Of a stretch of 64,000 nucleotides of DNA, positions 1 to 11,474 are shown piece by piece. The stretch covers positions 600,859 to 664,858 of the forward strand of contig NW_020312002.1 in assembly GCF_003144115.1 (NCBI RefSeq), in the 5' to 3' direction. Position numbers and translations under genes: made by a program. The DNA is from Tilletiopsis washingtonensis. Lineage: Eukaryota > Basidiomycota > Exobasidiomycetes > Entylomatales. Every line of letters begins with the position of its first letter. The stretch's first letter is position 1. The notes beneath the pieces were generated by a model, which saw only the letters and a program-made list of their open reading frames with translations, had not been told where the DNA came from and did no database searches.

Positions 1-47
1 GCGGAGCACTCGCACCCGCACTTGCCCATCGCTGGCCAGCGCACACG

Positions 48-413
48 ATGACGGCCGCCCGCACGGTGTCGGGACCGGCCCTGCTGAAGCGCATCTCGCG
101 CTCGGCCGACCCGCCGCCCGTGTTCGACGACTCTGGCGTCGAGCGCGTCTTCCAGGGCGGCCCTGCGCCGTCGGACCTGCTCGCGGCGCGCCACTCGGTG
201 CTGGCGCCGGCGCTGCGCACCATCGTGGCGCAGACGGCCGCCGGTGATGACGAGGCGCCCGCCGAGAAGCCGCGCGAAGGCATGCTGGTGCACACATGGG
301 ACTGGACGACGCGCGACTACTCGGACTCGTCGCTGCCCGGCCGCCGTGTGCCGGCTCGGGGCCCTGGCGATGCCGAGCTGCCGGCGTCGACGCCGACGTC
401 CAAGGGGTCCTGA
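48..413 (+). CDS. Hypothetical protein, 121 codons, possibly partial
   Basis: I do not recognise this product. The frame uses GC-ending codons almost throughout, like the sure genes in the window, and ends in TGA. Its bias breaks off after the stop, so real coding sequence is likely. An ATG at 48 follows a C-rich leader, but the frame is also open back to the left edge, so this may be the 3' exon of a gene that starts outside the window. The middle carries an acidic stretch (GDDEAPAEKPRE) followed by a Trp/Asp-rich piece (HTWDWTTRDYSD). No transmembrane segment or known motif is visible. A splice donor inside the ORF cannot be ruled out. Confidence 0.35.
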   Translation: MTAARTVSGPALLKRISRSADPPPVFDDSGVERVFQGGPAPSDLLAARHSVLAPALRTIVAQTAAGDDEAPAEKPREGMLVHTWDWTTRDYSDSSLPGRRVPARGPGDAELPASTPTSKGS

Positions 414-3400
414 GCCGGCCACCTCGGCCACACGTGGTGGGCCAGCCTGCTCCGTCGGGTTGCCACGGTCACGTGTCCAGGCGCGTCCACGACGCGTCGT
501 CGTCGGCGCAGGACAGCCTCCGCGAAGACTGGCGGCGGAGCTGCAATTGCACGGCCAATTTGTCCGAGAGAAGCGTGAGCGAGACTGGAGGGTGCCGAGC
601 TCTGAGGGATTCCTGGGTCTGCAGAGGGCGGACGATTCTCTTCTTTGTCGCGAGTTTCGAATGTCTCCTCGAGGTCCGACCCGGAGAAGGGCCTTCCTCG
701 GCCCGCGTCGTCAGCGAGAGGAGCCTCGGCGAGATGGAAGCGCGGCGGCACTGGCGCAGGCGCGGCGCCTTCATGCGAAGCTGCGGTACGCGCCATCGGC
801 GGGAAGCGAGCTCGGGCGCGACGCCGCCGCCGTCAGCCGCACGCCGCACGCCGCACGCCCACGCCGCGCGGCTTCTTGCGATCGCGCCTCACGGGCAATC
901 CGATGGCGGCGGCCGGGTTTGCGCGCCCTCGCCGAAGCTGACCACGGGGCAGGGCACGGCGCCGCCGGCCGAGCACTCCCATCTCGTCGTCGAAGCATGA
1001 CGGTCTCGTCATGCGCTAAATGCAGTTGCCACGCTATGCGACTCACATGCGCCCTTCGCCGAGGCAGCAGGCACGCCTCGAGAGCAAGGGTCGTCCTGGA
1101 GCACGAGCGCCGTCCCCATCCTCGCATGAGCGCAGCCGGGCGTCCCGCTCGAGGCTCCGCGGCTCGCTGACGATCGCCCCTGCAGCCAAGGGCGGAGCGG
1201 AGCGTCTCTGGGAACATGCGACGAGCTCGCGAGCAGCTCGGCAGCGCCCGCCCGAGGTTCGCCCTGCAGCAGCAGCCGAATGCCGAGCCTTTGCGTCGCT
1301 CATGCCGCCGGAGCTGGCGGGCGCAACTCGTCGTCGTCGCTGACGCGCTTCGCTCGTGCAAGGCCAGGCACATTGCAGCACCGACGGTGGCGGCGCCTCG
1401 ATGCGTTTCACAGGAGAGGACGCCGGGTGCGGGGATGGGGCGACGAGCGTGCATGAGTGCGCGAGCGGGATGCGACCGATCCTGGGAATTGCTGGAGAGC
1501 AACGACGAGCGGCGCACCGGGTGGCCGGCGTCGCAGAAGCTGCGTCCGACAAGGTGCTGTCTCATGCCGCCAGCTGAGCCAGCGTGGTGAGACGAGCGTA
1601 CCGTCATCGTCCGCTGAGACGGCACGTACCCTCCGCACGCGTCGTCATCGTCGGCGGCGGGAGCACCGCATGCAGTGGAGATGGCGGTCAACCCACAAGC
1701 GGAGCACGACGAGGGCGAGATGCGCACGAGGCAAGTGCAGGCCTCCGAGCGGCCACCGTGCATTCGATTGCATGGGCCGTGGGCACGGCCGACGCCAGGG
1801 AGGCGCGAGCCGCCATTGCCGGTTCCGCACTGGCGCCACGCTCGCGAGCACGTGTGAGCCGGCCCACGCTACTGTGTGGTGTGCGGGCGTGGTCGTGCGC
1901 ATGGCTCATGCCCCCCAGGGCTCTTCCGAGCCAGGCGATACTCGGCCCTCTGGAGGGTGCCGCAGCTGCAAGGTGGATCCCGGCTTGCCTCTGCCCGAGG
2001 CCAAGCGGAGGGCCCTGCATGCATGCTACCCACCAAACAAACGCCCGTGCGTGCACCCGAGGGCCCCTCGTCGAGCACAGACCAAGCTGCAGCTGCGGCG
2101 GCCAGCTCGGCATGCGGTCGCACCGCGGCCGTTGGGCGAGCCCATGCACGGAGGGCCAGCGTCTTCGCTGGCGCTGCGGCTGGCGCCGGGTGCGGGCGGC
2201 CGGCTGCGGCGCCGCCCGCTGCAGCGTGCAACGGTCACACGCGTGCGGCGAGCGCCGCTTCGAAAACGGCGCCTAGCGCTGGGGTGCATCTCGCCAGCGC
2301 AGCGAGCAGCACAGCAGCAGCGTTGCGTCCGGGCCAGGCAGAGTCAAGCTTCGACACCAGCGAGCGAGAGAAGCCGCTGCGGTGCTGCGTGCGAGATTGC
2401 CAGGCGATGTCGCTGCCGACTTCGGGGGCCGCATGCGCGCCTCAGCGCTCCGCTCTCTCTGGGTGCTGCGTGCTGCGGCGACGACCAATCAATTCGTCTG
2501 CGGCTCCGAGAGAGCCTTTGCTCCAGCTCGCCGAGGCCAGGCTCACGCCGGCTGAAGCTCAAGCTCGCCTTCAGCATGCTGCGGCGGGCCTCGCCTGCCT
2601 GCCGCTTGGCCTGCACCTCGCTGCACTCGACCCTGTGCGGTCGATGCTGTACATGCGCGAGCGCGACGCCGCAGCGCTACGCCGCCTGCTGGCGGACTTG
2701 CCGTCGCCCGAGGCGGACGCAGAGGCGTGCAGCGGCGTGCAGCCGCAGCACCGCTGCCAACTCGACTGCGACGCTGCATCGAGAGGCCTTGCGCTGCAGG
2801 CGACGACGCGCGCGACAACGCATCAAGGCACCCGCTGCACGCCGAAAGTCTAGTGCCGCCGAGGCAAGCGCCTCTCTTGCGCTGCTTGCGCAGGAGCTGC
2901 TGCGGCTCGCTGCACGCTGGCGCCGCGTTCGCACGCTCACGGCTCGGCGGCGGCGGCGGCGCCTGTCGAGCGAGGGCTTGCGCCGCAAGGTTCACTTGCC
3001 GCCAATCGCGCTGCACGCCCGCGGCCGGCCGCAGCACCACCGAGCAAGCAAACGAGCAGAGAGCGCAGAGGTGCTGCTCGCGGCGTCGTCATGGGCAGCG
3101 CTGAGAGCCGAAGAGGCCTCACATTGCTCCAGCTGGCCGAATTCGCATCGCTGCGGCGTCGGGCCGGCCGGAGCGACGAGCTCGCCCGCGCCCGCAGCGG
3201 CAGCCGCCCGCAGCGGCACCACGAGCCTCCGGAGCGGCCCTTGTGCCGCCGCCGCTGCTCCGAGCTTGGTCAGCGCGGCGCCCTTCCGCCGGCAGCCCTC
3301 TTGGCAGCGCTTTGCGAATTGCGTTCAGAGCCGTGCGAACCTGCGGCCATTTGCAGCGCCCAAGCGTCGTCTTGGGGGTGTGCGTGCTCCGCCCGGCGGA

Positions 3401-5234
3401 GCGCTGGCCGGCGGTCAGCCCGGCGGCCGCCGCCACGCGCTGCTGCTGCTGCACCTGCTGCTGCCGCTGCGTGCTGCCTCGCCGTCTCAGCCGTGCAACA
3501 CCAAGCACGCCGCCGATCCTGCGCGTTCCCATGCGCCTGCGGTGCAGACGCTTTGCCCATGGGGCGGCAGGAGCGAGTCGCCACGGCTCGCCGTGCCGTG
3601 GCGCCTCGCGGGCTCCCCGAGCTGCACGCAGCCGTTCGCTGCGACACACCGCTCGACGCCGCCTGCCGCACGGCGTATCCTGCCGCGTGCTCGGTCTCCG
3701 GGCCGAGCGCTCTGGCTGCTGGCTCTCCCCGCACTGCCGCGAGAGCAGCAGCAAAGCGGCGCGGCGCGGCGAGGCGAGGCGAGCCGTGCGGCAAAATGCA
3801 GCGGCAGCGGCAAGCGCACCAGCGCAGGCACGGTCTGGCAGCAGGCAGACAGGCGTGACGCCGGCGCAGCGCCCGGCGGCGGAGCTTGCGGCGGTGTTGC
3901 TCTCGCCCAGACAGGCAGGTGTGCCGTGTGCTGCGCCCTCGGCGCTGCAGCTGCGGGCGGGCATCGTCGTGTGCATCTCCGCCTGCCTGCCTCTAGCGGC
4001 AGGTGCGGCACAAGGCGGGCGCCGTGCCTGTCGCGCATTGCTGCGGCACTGCGCCACGGCACGGCGCTCTGCGGCACTCTGCCACGCCCTCTGCCACTTT
4101 GCACTCTTGCGAGTGCCGCCGCTGCCGGCGCATGCGCCGCCGCAGGGTCTGCCTCGGCGTCGCGCCGCCGTGCGGCACCTCATCGGCGTGGCGGGCGTCG
4201 GGCTTTGGATGGCCCACGAGCGGAGCATGCGGCGGCCATGGACGAGCTGCCATGCATCGTACGGTGCGCTCTCGCCATTCCGGCATCGCCAGCGCCGTGG
4301 CGCGGTGTTGTGTTCCGCAGCCGCAGCCGGCACCGCCGAGAGCAGCACGGCGAGGGTAAGCAAGCGGCCGCTCGCTTGCTGGGCGCATGCGGGACGAGCG
4401 AGAGCAGCGCGAGAGCACGCCGCCGGCCGGCCATGCGCGCTGCAGACATGCTGCCCGGCGATGATGCGCAGCGCAGCATGCACGCTGCTGCAGCTTGCTG
4501 CACGCCGCTGCAGTGCGCTGCGAGGCCGACAGCGAGGCGATCTGCCCGTGCCTATCGCAGGGCAAGACTTGCCCTCTCGGGCGGCGGCAGCAGCGGCGTG
4601 CGGCTTTCTGCGCTGCGGCGGCGGCCGCTGCCGCTGCTCGTCTGCCTGCTGCTGCGCCGCCGCGCTCGCCATCGCTTGCCGCTGTGCATCTCGCCTTGCC
4701 TTGCGCCGGTGCCGCCACTGGCGCAGCGCCCGCCAAGCGCAGACCTGCTTCATTTGGCGCAGCAGATGCACACTTGCGGCGCCGTGCCGCCTCGCCGCCT
4801 CGCCGTTGTTCCCGCACCTGTGCCGCCGCCGCGCGCGACGCGCCCCCAGCGCCGCCCGCCCAGCGCCGCTCCCCGCCTAAAAGACGCACAGCGCATTCCT
4901 CGTGCCCCGGCCGCTGCCCCTCTCGTTGCCCCTCGCCTGCCCGCCATCCCCTTGCACCTCGCAGCCCAACGCCGCCCTCACAGCCCTCACCTCGCCTACT
5001 GCCAGCTCTACGCGTCGCCTCGCCTGCCCGCCGTCCGCCCGCTGTTGCGCCATCGACGCGTCCGCCGCCTCGCCTCGCCGCTGCCGTCGCGTCGTGTCGC
5101 TGTGCCGACGCGCCTCGTCTGTCGCCCGCGCCCGCGCTTCCCGATCGCGCTCTGCCGCACTGGCCAGCCGTCCGTGAGGCACCGTCGTCGTCGCTCCGGC
5201 CTATAAGCTCGCCACACCCGCCGCGCCGCCCAGC
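414..5234. other. Gene desert, GCA/TGC-rich, upstream of C2H2 factor
   Basis: About 4.8 kb with no recognisable gene on either strand. The sequence is very GC-rich and full of GCA, TGC, GCG and CGC triplets. The TA dinucleotide is rare, so stops are rare and long ORFs arise by chance; one plus-strand frame is open for 1249 codons (1457-5206). The conceptual products are Arg/Ala/Cys/Pro mixtures with no domain and no codon-position bias. The last 400 bp become C/T-rich, like the leaders of other genes here, and probably hold the promoter and 5' UTR of the zinc-finger gene. Confidence 0.6.
5199..5210 (+). promoter_or_regulatory. TATA-like element before C2H2 gene
   Basis: CCTATAAGC lies about 30 bp before the ATG at 5235, in an otherwise C-rich and A/T-poor leader. 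The sequence fits a TATA box, but the distance would give a very short 5' UTR. A second A-rich core (CCTAAAAGAC, near 4876) is an alternative core promoter. Assignment is by motif only. Confidence 0.25.
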
Positions 5235-7316
5235 ATGGACCCCTTCCTCGACACGCCCTTCCTGCTCGACGACCCGCACCAGGCCAGCCACACGCAGCCG
5301 CACGAGACGTGGAAGCTCCAGCAGCAGTTCCAGCCGCCGCCGCCGCAGCAGCAGGCACACTCTCAGCCCCAGCAGCAGCAGCAGCAGCAGCAGCAAGGTG
5401 CCTTCCCGCCACAGCCGCACCACCGCCAGCACCACTCCATGACGCAGCTCGACGCCGACGCCGCCTTCTTCGCCGGCCCGGCACTCTCGGGCAACGCGCT
5501 CGGCCTGCTCTCGAGCTACGACGCGCCCGTCAGCCCGACGTCGCAGCCGGCATCGATCGGCATGGCCCACTCGCACTCGATGCCCTCGTTTGAGTTCCAC
5601 GGCGGCGACCTGGCGCACCTGCCGCCGCAATTCCAGATGCAGGCCGCGCAACAGCAGCAGCAGATGCAGTTCATGGCCTCGATGCAGCACCAGATGCGCC
5701 GCTCCTCCGTCTCCAACCTCAGCGACGCGTCGGGCCTCTCGGGCGCCAGCAGCGGCGCGCCGAGCCACTTCGACGAGAACTCGCCGCGCGCCTTTACGCC
5801 GTCGCAGAGCCCGCTGCCGCTCGGCGGCCTCTCGGGGCTGGCGCTCGGCGCGCCCGCGACGCCGGCACGCGTCGGCGGCAGCAACGAGATGCTCGGCGAG
5901 CACCTCGTCGGCCGCTCGCCGTTCGGCGGCTCGCAGCACGACGTGCTCCTCTCGCTCTCGCAGGGCCACGACATCGAGCAGCAGCAGCAACAGGGCGGCC
6001 GCATGGGCCCGCCGGCGCTCAAGCGACGCGTCACCGGCCTCGGACACTCGGCGTACACGGGCGGCAATCACGCCAGCGGCAGCAACGTCGACGACGACAC
6101 GACGCCCATGCCGCCGTCGCTTGGCCAGTTCCACGGCCAGCGCCCGGCGTCGCTGAGCCTCGCCTCCGGGCCGCTCACGCCGCAGCACACCGTCAACCGC
6201 ACGTCGATCGGCTCGGCCGGCTCCGTCGCGTCGCAGCCGACGCCCGGCCAGTCGCACTCGTCCAGCACCACGCCCGAGGACTCGTTCCGCGGCTTTGGCG
6301 ACTTTGACTCGCCGTTCAACCCGCTGCAGCGCCTTTCGCGCGACGACCTCGACACGCTCTCGTACGACCGCTCGCTCGAGGCCATGTGGGAGGAGAAGGA
6401 GAAGAGCCAGCTGGCACAGCACCACCAGCAGCTCTTTGGCACGCCAGCCGGCCTGGTCGCCAACCTCTCGCTGCACAACGGCTCGCCCGCCTCGCTTGGC
6501 TCGGCGATGAGCCGCGGCATGTCGGCGCCCATGCGCAACCAGGCCTACGCGCCCATGACGCCGGCGGCGTATCAGCGCACGCTGCCGTGTACGCCCAACG
6601 GTGCACACCCCTCGCCGTACGACGCTGCCTACAGCGCGCCGATGATGGCGTCGCGCAGCATGAGCAGCTTCGATTCGCCGACGTCCGTCTCGCCCATCAA
6701 CATTGTCGACGGTCGGAGACGCGACTCGATCGGCGGCGGCTCGACATCGCAGGGCGGTGTCACCCGCACGGCCACGCCGCGCAGCCGCGCCCGCAACACC
6801 GGCCCGCCGCCGCTGATCGTCAGCTCGGCAGACAAGATGCACGTGTGCCACTGCGGCAAGCGCTTCAAGCGCATGGAGCACCTCAAGCGCCACAACCGCA
6901 CGCACACGCAGGAGCGCCCGCACCGCTGCCCCGTCGAGTCGTGCGGCAAGTGGTTCGGCCGCACGGACAACCTGGCGCAGCACCTCAAGACGCACTTCCG
7001 CACCGTCGGCGGCCGCTCCGCCGAGCTCCTCGCGCTCACGACGGGCGACGACGGCCTCGAGTCGCCCCTCACGCTGCCGCAGCCGCTGGCTGAGCCGCGC
7101 CACGACCCGCACGCCGCTGCCTCCGCCGCCGCGGCCGCCGCCTCCAAGGTCGCCGCAGCCAACAAACGCCGCGACACGGTCAGCAACGATGTGCTCGGCG
7201 GCCCGATTTCGCTCGCACGGCCGCAGTCCAACCGCGCGGTCCTCACGCCGTCGGGCAGCCTCAGCACCAACTCGTCGCCGGGCCACGGCCCCATCGACGC
7301 GGCTTGGACGCACTGA
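5235..7316 (+). CDS. C2H2 zinc-finger transcription factor, 693 aa
   Basis: A single-exon gene for a nuclear DNA-binding regulator. Two C2H2 fingers lie near the C-terminus. Finger 1 has ligands C538, C540, H553 and H557; finger 2 has C565, C570, H583 and H587. The linker THTQERPH and the helices (RMEHLKRH, RTDNLAQH) resemble the paired fingers of fungal Msn2- and Ste12-type proteins. The rest is low complexity: Gln-rich at the N-terminus with a 9-Gln run at 46-54, then Ser/Pro/Gly-rich, as in activation domains. Finger 1 has only one residue between its cysteines, against the usual two to four. The start is the first ATG after a C-rich leader. The precise target genes cannot be told from the sequence. 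Confidence 0.9.
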   Translation: MDPFLDTPFLLDDPHQASHTQPHETWKLQQQFQPPPPQQQAHSQPQQQQQQQQQGAFPPQPHHRQHHSMTQLDADAAFFAGPALSGNALGLLSSYDAPVSPTSQPASIGMAHSHSMPSFEFHGGDLAHLPPQFQMQAAQQQQQMQFMASMQHQMRRSSVSNLSDASGLSGASSGAPSHFDENSPRAFTPSQSPLPLGGLSGLALGAPATPARVGGSNEMLGEHLVGRSPFGGSQHDVLLSLSQGHDIEQQQQQGGRMGPPALKRRVTGLGHSAYTGGNHASGSNVDDDTTPMPPSLGQFHGQRPASLSLASGPLTPQHTVNRTSIGSAGSVASQPTPGQSHSSSTTPEDSFRGFGDFDSPFNPLQRLSRDDLDTLSYDRSLEAMWEEKEKSQLAQHHQQLFGTPAGLVANLSLHNGSPASLGSAMSRGMSAPMRNQAYAPMTPAAYQRTLPCTPNGAHPSPYDAAYSAPMMASRSMSSFDSPTSVSPINIVDGRRRDSIGGGSTSQGGVTRTATPRSRARNTGPPPLIVSSADKMHVCHCGKRFKRMEHLKRHNRTHTQERPHRCPVESCGKWFGRTDNLAQHLKTHFRTVGGRSAELLALTTGDDGLESPLTLPQPLAEPRHDPHAAASAAAAAASKVAAANKRRDTVSNDVLGGPISLARPQSNRAVLTPSGSLSTNSSPGHGPIDAAWTH
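5370..5396 (+). repeat. CAG microsatellite coding poly-Gln
   Basis: Eight CAG and one CAA in a row code nine glutamines (residues 46-54) of the C2H2 factor. Pure CAG runs are slippage-prone, so length may vary between strains. Confidence 0.9.
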
Positions 7317-8360
7317 GCGCTCGGCTTCATTCTCTCTCCATTTGTCTCTATCTTTTCGCGGCGGCACCGTCAAGCCAGCCAGCGCCCATTCGCTTCAGCA
7401 GCCCAGCCTCCACCCGGACCTCTATCATTCGCCCCTGGACTCGGACTAGCAACGCCTCTGCACGACCCGCCCACGCACGCACGCGCATCTTTATGACTCT
7501 CTCGACCCCTCCATTCGGCGTTCTCTCTGCCGCTTCCGCTCATTTTACTCTCCGGGTTCTCGTGTCACCGTGCTGCCTTGCACTTCTGCTCCCGCTCCTT
7601 TACGCCCGTCTGCGTCCCTTTTGCATCTGTCCAGCGACAACACACCGGATCGCTCTGTACCTGTACCGTACTGTCTTCCCCCACTCTTCAGTAATCTGCC
7701 TCGTCGCTCGCTGCAATCGCACGCCTGTTCATCACACTGAGCATGAGCCTGACTGGACGATCGATGCCGGCGTCTCGGTCGATCGCCGTTGGCGTGCAGC
7801 CAACGTGCTGACAGCGGTCGACCCGGCAAAGACGGTGCAGCGTCCAGTAAGAAACTACAACCTGCCGCAGTTACAGAGCTGCACGCCCTGGACGAGCGAG
7901 TGGGTCGCGGGCGTATGCTCAAGCGCTGCAGTGTGCCGGGCCGGCGAGACATGGCGTCCTCGAGCAGCCGGCACATCCGTGGCGCTTGCGGGCGGACCGT
8001 GAGGTGACTGCAGCAGCGTGCAGCTCCCCGCAGACGCGTCTCCAAGCGCGTCCACGCGCGCGCACGGCGCGGCGAGCACGCGATGAGCCACACCGCTGCA
8101 GCTTTCCGCAGCAGCATGCAGCGCTCGGCTCCGTCTGCTGGGCGGCCACGGACTCCGCGTCCGCGGAGCCGAGCTCGCACCGTCTCAGATCTCCGAAGCA
8201 TCCGCAGTGCACCGATATGTACGTGGCTGCCGATGGCGATCTCGTGCTGCCGTCGGAACGTCGCCCGGCGCCACACGCACAAACGAGGCCTCGCGAACGT
8301 GCACAAAGGTGTCTCAGGTGCCACACAAAGCTGTTGCATTTGCAGGCCGGAACCAGACGC
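7317..8360. other. Intergenic, convergent 3' flanks
   Basis: About 1 kb between the stop of the C2H2 gene and the stop of UBP6. The first 400 bp are pyrimidine-rich and richer in A/T than coding DNA, as expected for a 3' UTR. No ORF with coding bias, tRNA or repeat was seen. Confidence 0.6.
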
Positions 8361-11153
8361 TCACTTGATCTCCTTGGAGCGGTACAGGACTGCGGGCGGA
8401 GGTCGTCAGAGGAAGTGTTGGTCTGCTACAGGTGCTGGCACTCACGGATGTAGGCGACAGAGTCTGAGCGAGAGACGGCGTGTCAACGACGCGGACTCGG
8501 GCAGCACATCGAAGTACTCACCCTCTCCTCCGCCGTCCAGCGATGCGATCTTGTCTTTGCTGACGGTGGACACGCGGTCGTCGTCGAACTGCGGCAGGCG
8601 GTCAGTCAGCAGGCACCAACACGACCTCGCGCGGCGGCCTCACCTTGTACCACTCCTGCTCAGCCGGCGCGTCGAGAATGCGCTGGACGCCCTCGACGTC
8701 CGACTCCTGCTCCTTGCGCACCCAGGAGATGTAGTGGCCCGCGTCGGCAGCGGCGCCCTTGTGCGTGACGATGCCGACGAGCTCGTAGAGCGCAGACGTG
8801 TTGCAGCCGTGGTCGTTGAGCAGGTCGGGATGCACCGTGGCGCGCACCTCGTCGGCCTCCTGCGCGCGCAGCTTGACCTCCTCCTCCTCCGTCAACACCT
8901 GGCCCGGCGCGCTGGAGCTCGACGGCGCCGCATTTGCCATTGGCTCTTCTGTGGTGTCCACGGCCATCGCATCGGCGGGCGCTGGCGCCTCGACACCGCC
9001 CGTGGACGCAGATGCGAGCGACTTGGGGTCGGCCGACCGGTTCGCGTCGCTCTTCATGGCCTCCTCGCGCTTCGCCTTGGCCTTGCGGCGGATCTTGACC
9101 CGCTCGTCGCGCTCCTTCTCGATGGCAATGACCTTGGCGTGCGTCTTCGACAGCTTGCCCTTCAGGTCGTCGCTCAGGAACGGCGTCACGTCGAGGTTGA
9201 ACGGGAACTTGACCTTGCGCATGATCTTCGTCTTCCTTTGAGGCGAGGAGTCAGCAGGCACCACGCGCACCGAGCAGTCAGACACACTTGTTGATGTCGC
9301 GGCGCCAGTAGAAGCGGACAAAGTGCGTGGCCAGGTATGCCGGCAGCCGGTCGATGCGCCGCGTCTCGTCGTACACTGCGCTGCGGTTGAGGGTCGGCGA
9401 GTTCTTCTCCAACTGCTGGTTCAGAGACTGCAAAGACTGGTCAGCAGCTGCGCGTCGGGGCGCTTGCTAGCCCACTCACGTCCAGGATGCCAGAGGTCAT
9501 CTCGTTGGTCGTCCCTGAGATGTTGCACTGCAGCACCGAGAAGCGGTCCTCGCTGAACGTCGGCTCCTCTTCCGGTGCCTCTGCCGTTGACCGCCTGTGT
9601 GTGGTGTCAGCTTTGCGCTGAGGACGCCATCGACGGCGGCGGACGAGAGATAACCGGAATGGCGAGGGCCGGAACTCTGCGAGCGTGGCAACTGGGCCGA
9701 CAACGTGATGCGACAGCATACAATATGCTCCAGACTCAGGCCGCATCGAGCAAGCAACGTGACCCGCCTGCACGAAGCATGCAAGCGTGGCGACACGGCC
9801 GACCAGGTCATCTGCGAAGGCAACTCTCGAGCGATGCAGAGCTATGTCCGACGAAGGCTGCGCACGGCCCTCTTTGTGAGCGGCCGCAGCTCCCTCATCG
9901 CCAGCAGAGCCTCGCGAAGCCCGAAGCTGGTCTCGAGGTCGCATGCCTAGTCCTCTCGCGACGCCACAGCCGTGCCACAGCCAAGAAAGAACGGCGCGCG
10001 TCTACACCAGCAGGTCCATCATGCCTGTCCATCCATCCGCCACGAAGCTAGGCCGGCCACTCACTTGACAATCATGCGGCCCGTCATGTACTGCTCCACA
10101 AAGCGGCTGGCGTCGCCGCCCTGCGCCGACGCCTCGCCTGCCTGGCCGGGCGCCAGGCCCTTGAGGCTGTTCTGCAGCGCGTTGATGATGCGCACCCACA
10201 CCTCCTCGGCGTCCTGCTGCGCGTAGCCCGCCGGGCCGTGGCCGTGGTCGCCGCCCGACGCCATCTCGGCGAATTGCGGCGCCACTTGGCGCAAGATCTG
10301 GTGAGGATCCGTGTGAGCGGCGCTGGCAGACATGTCGGTGGCGGACACTCGCCGTCAGGAACGCAAGCGGCGGGAAGGCCTCGGTCGTGGTGGACATGTC
10401 CTTGTACAGGTCACGCAGAGCAGCCGTGAGCCGCTTCTCGCCGTCGGCCTCTGCGAGCGTGCCCTTGAAGCTGCGCCGGCGTCAGCCATGGTCGCGAGGG
10501 CACCCATCACCGCACGCACTTATTCAGCGACTCTTGCAGCTCCGGAATGGCACGCAGCACCTGCAGCGTCGAGTTGAGGTAGCACGTGTTGCCCAGGTTG
10601 TTCAGGCCGGCCTTGGTGCGCATCTGGCAGAGCAGCGCGTGAGCATGCAGCCGGCATACGGGTGCGCAGCGAGCTCACCGCGAGCGCCAGGTCCGAGTCA
10701 TCGAGGTCCTCGAGGAACTTCGGCGGCGGGCCGGTTGGCGCCGTGGGCAGCGGGCCGGCAGTGCCGATGAGCATAAACGTCTGGCCCTGTGTACGAGGTC
10801 AGTGGCCTGCTACGGCGAGCGCAAGAGGCATTGCTCACCGGACGGGCGCCGAGCTTCGTCATGTCCGTGTCGTCCTGCCGCCGGCGTGTCAGCTCTGCGG
10901 CAGCCACTGCTCCTCTCGCCGGCGCACCTTGAGCATGCCGCCCTTGATCATGACCTTCTGCCGCTCGACGGGCACGCCGGTGAGCTGGTAGATGGCGTCC
11001 TTGAACTCGGCTGCCGGGCCGGCCGGGTTGAGCGAGACGTCGTGCTGCGCGCGGCCGAGTGAGCAGCTGGTCACAGCGCGGGTGACGGCGCGGCATACGC
11101 ACCACAACGCCGTTGTGCTTGACCTTGACTGCGATGGAGCTCATCTTGGGCAT
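8361..11153 (-). CDS. UBP6: Ubiquitin carboxyl-terminal hydrolase, Ubp6/USP14 type, 575 aa
   Basis: Proteasome-associated deubiquitinase that trims ubiquitin chains from substrates at the 19S particle. Thirteen exons: 11103-11153, 10928-11044, 10839-10874, 10679-10786, 10520-10623, 10353-10470, 10065-10297, 9480-9594, 9288-9427, 8644-9235, 8522-8588, 8446-8463, 8361-8389 (1728 nt, in frame). An N-terminal ubiquitin-like domain (about 1-85) includes TGVPVERQKVMIKGG, which anchors the family to the proteasome. The USP domain follows, with the Cys box GLNNLGNTCYLNS (nucleophile C118) and the His box GHYISW (H508). Length and order match USP14. The intron at 10298-10352 starts with GC rather than GT, and the one at 9595-10064 is 470 nt, far above the local norm. 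A second in-frame ATG lies three codons in. SGF73 lies 321 bp upstream on the same strand. Confidence 0.95.
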
Positions 11154-11474
11154 TGGCGGGGGGGTATGGTGGGAGGGGAGATGGGAGCTGTGTCGCGGGG
11201 AGAAGTCTGGAGGCGCAGCAGCGTGGGCATGTTTGCAGTGGAGGCGTGCACGGGCGCTGCATCAGCGCCGTCACGTGTGGCCCGTCGGCCGAAAGCGCCG
11301 ACGCGCCCCGCGCCTCGCACTCGTATTCCCTTCTCCTCGCCACGGCCTCTGCGTCCTGGCCACACGCACGACAGGAGCGATGGACTGCAGTCGAACGCGT
11401 CGTTAGAATGTGCAGTTGTACAAGTGGAGATGAGACGCGATGGAGGTGCTAGAATGATGAGCGGAGCGAGGGCG
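11154..11474. other. Intergenic, UBP6 upstream region
   Basis: A 321-bp spacer between the SGF73 stop and the UBP6 start, both on the minus strand. It must hold the SGF73 3' UTR and the UBP6 promoter. No clear motif stands out. Confidence 0.5.

Noticed and set aside
1457-5206. Plus-strand open frame of 1249 codons
   Set aside because: The product is an Arg/Ala/Cys/Pro mixture with no domain, no codon-position bias and equally long frames on the other strand. It follows from GC richness and TA scarcity.
3993-7373. Minus-strand open frame of 1126 codons
   Set aside because: It is the antisense shadow of the zinc-finger gene; its Arg/Val/Leu-rich product is the mirror of GC3-rich codons.
9595-10064. 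snoRNA inside the long UBP6 intron
   Set aside because: One near-match to a C box, but no partner D box at a sensible distance and no terminal stem.
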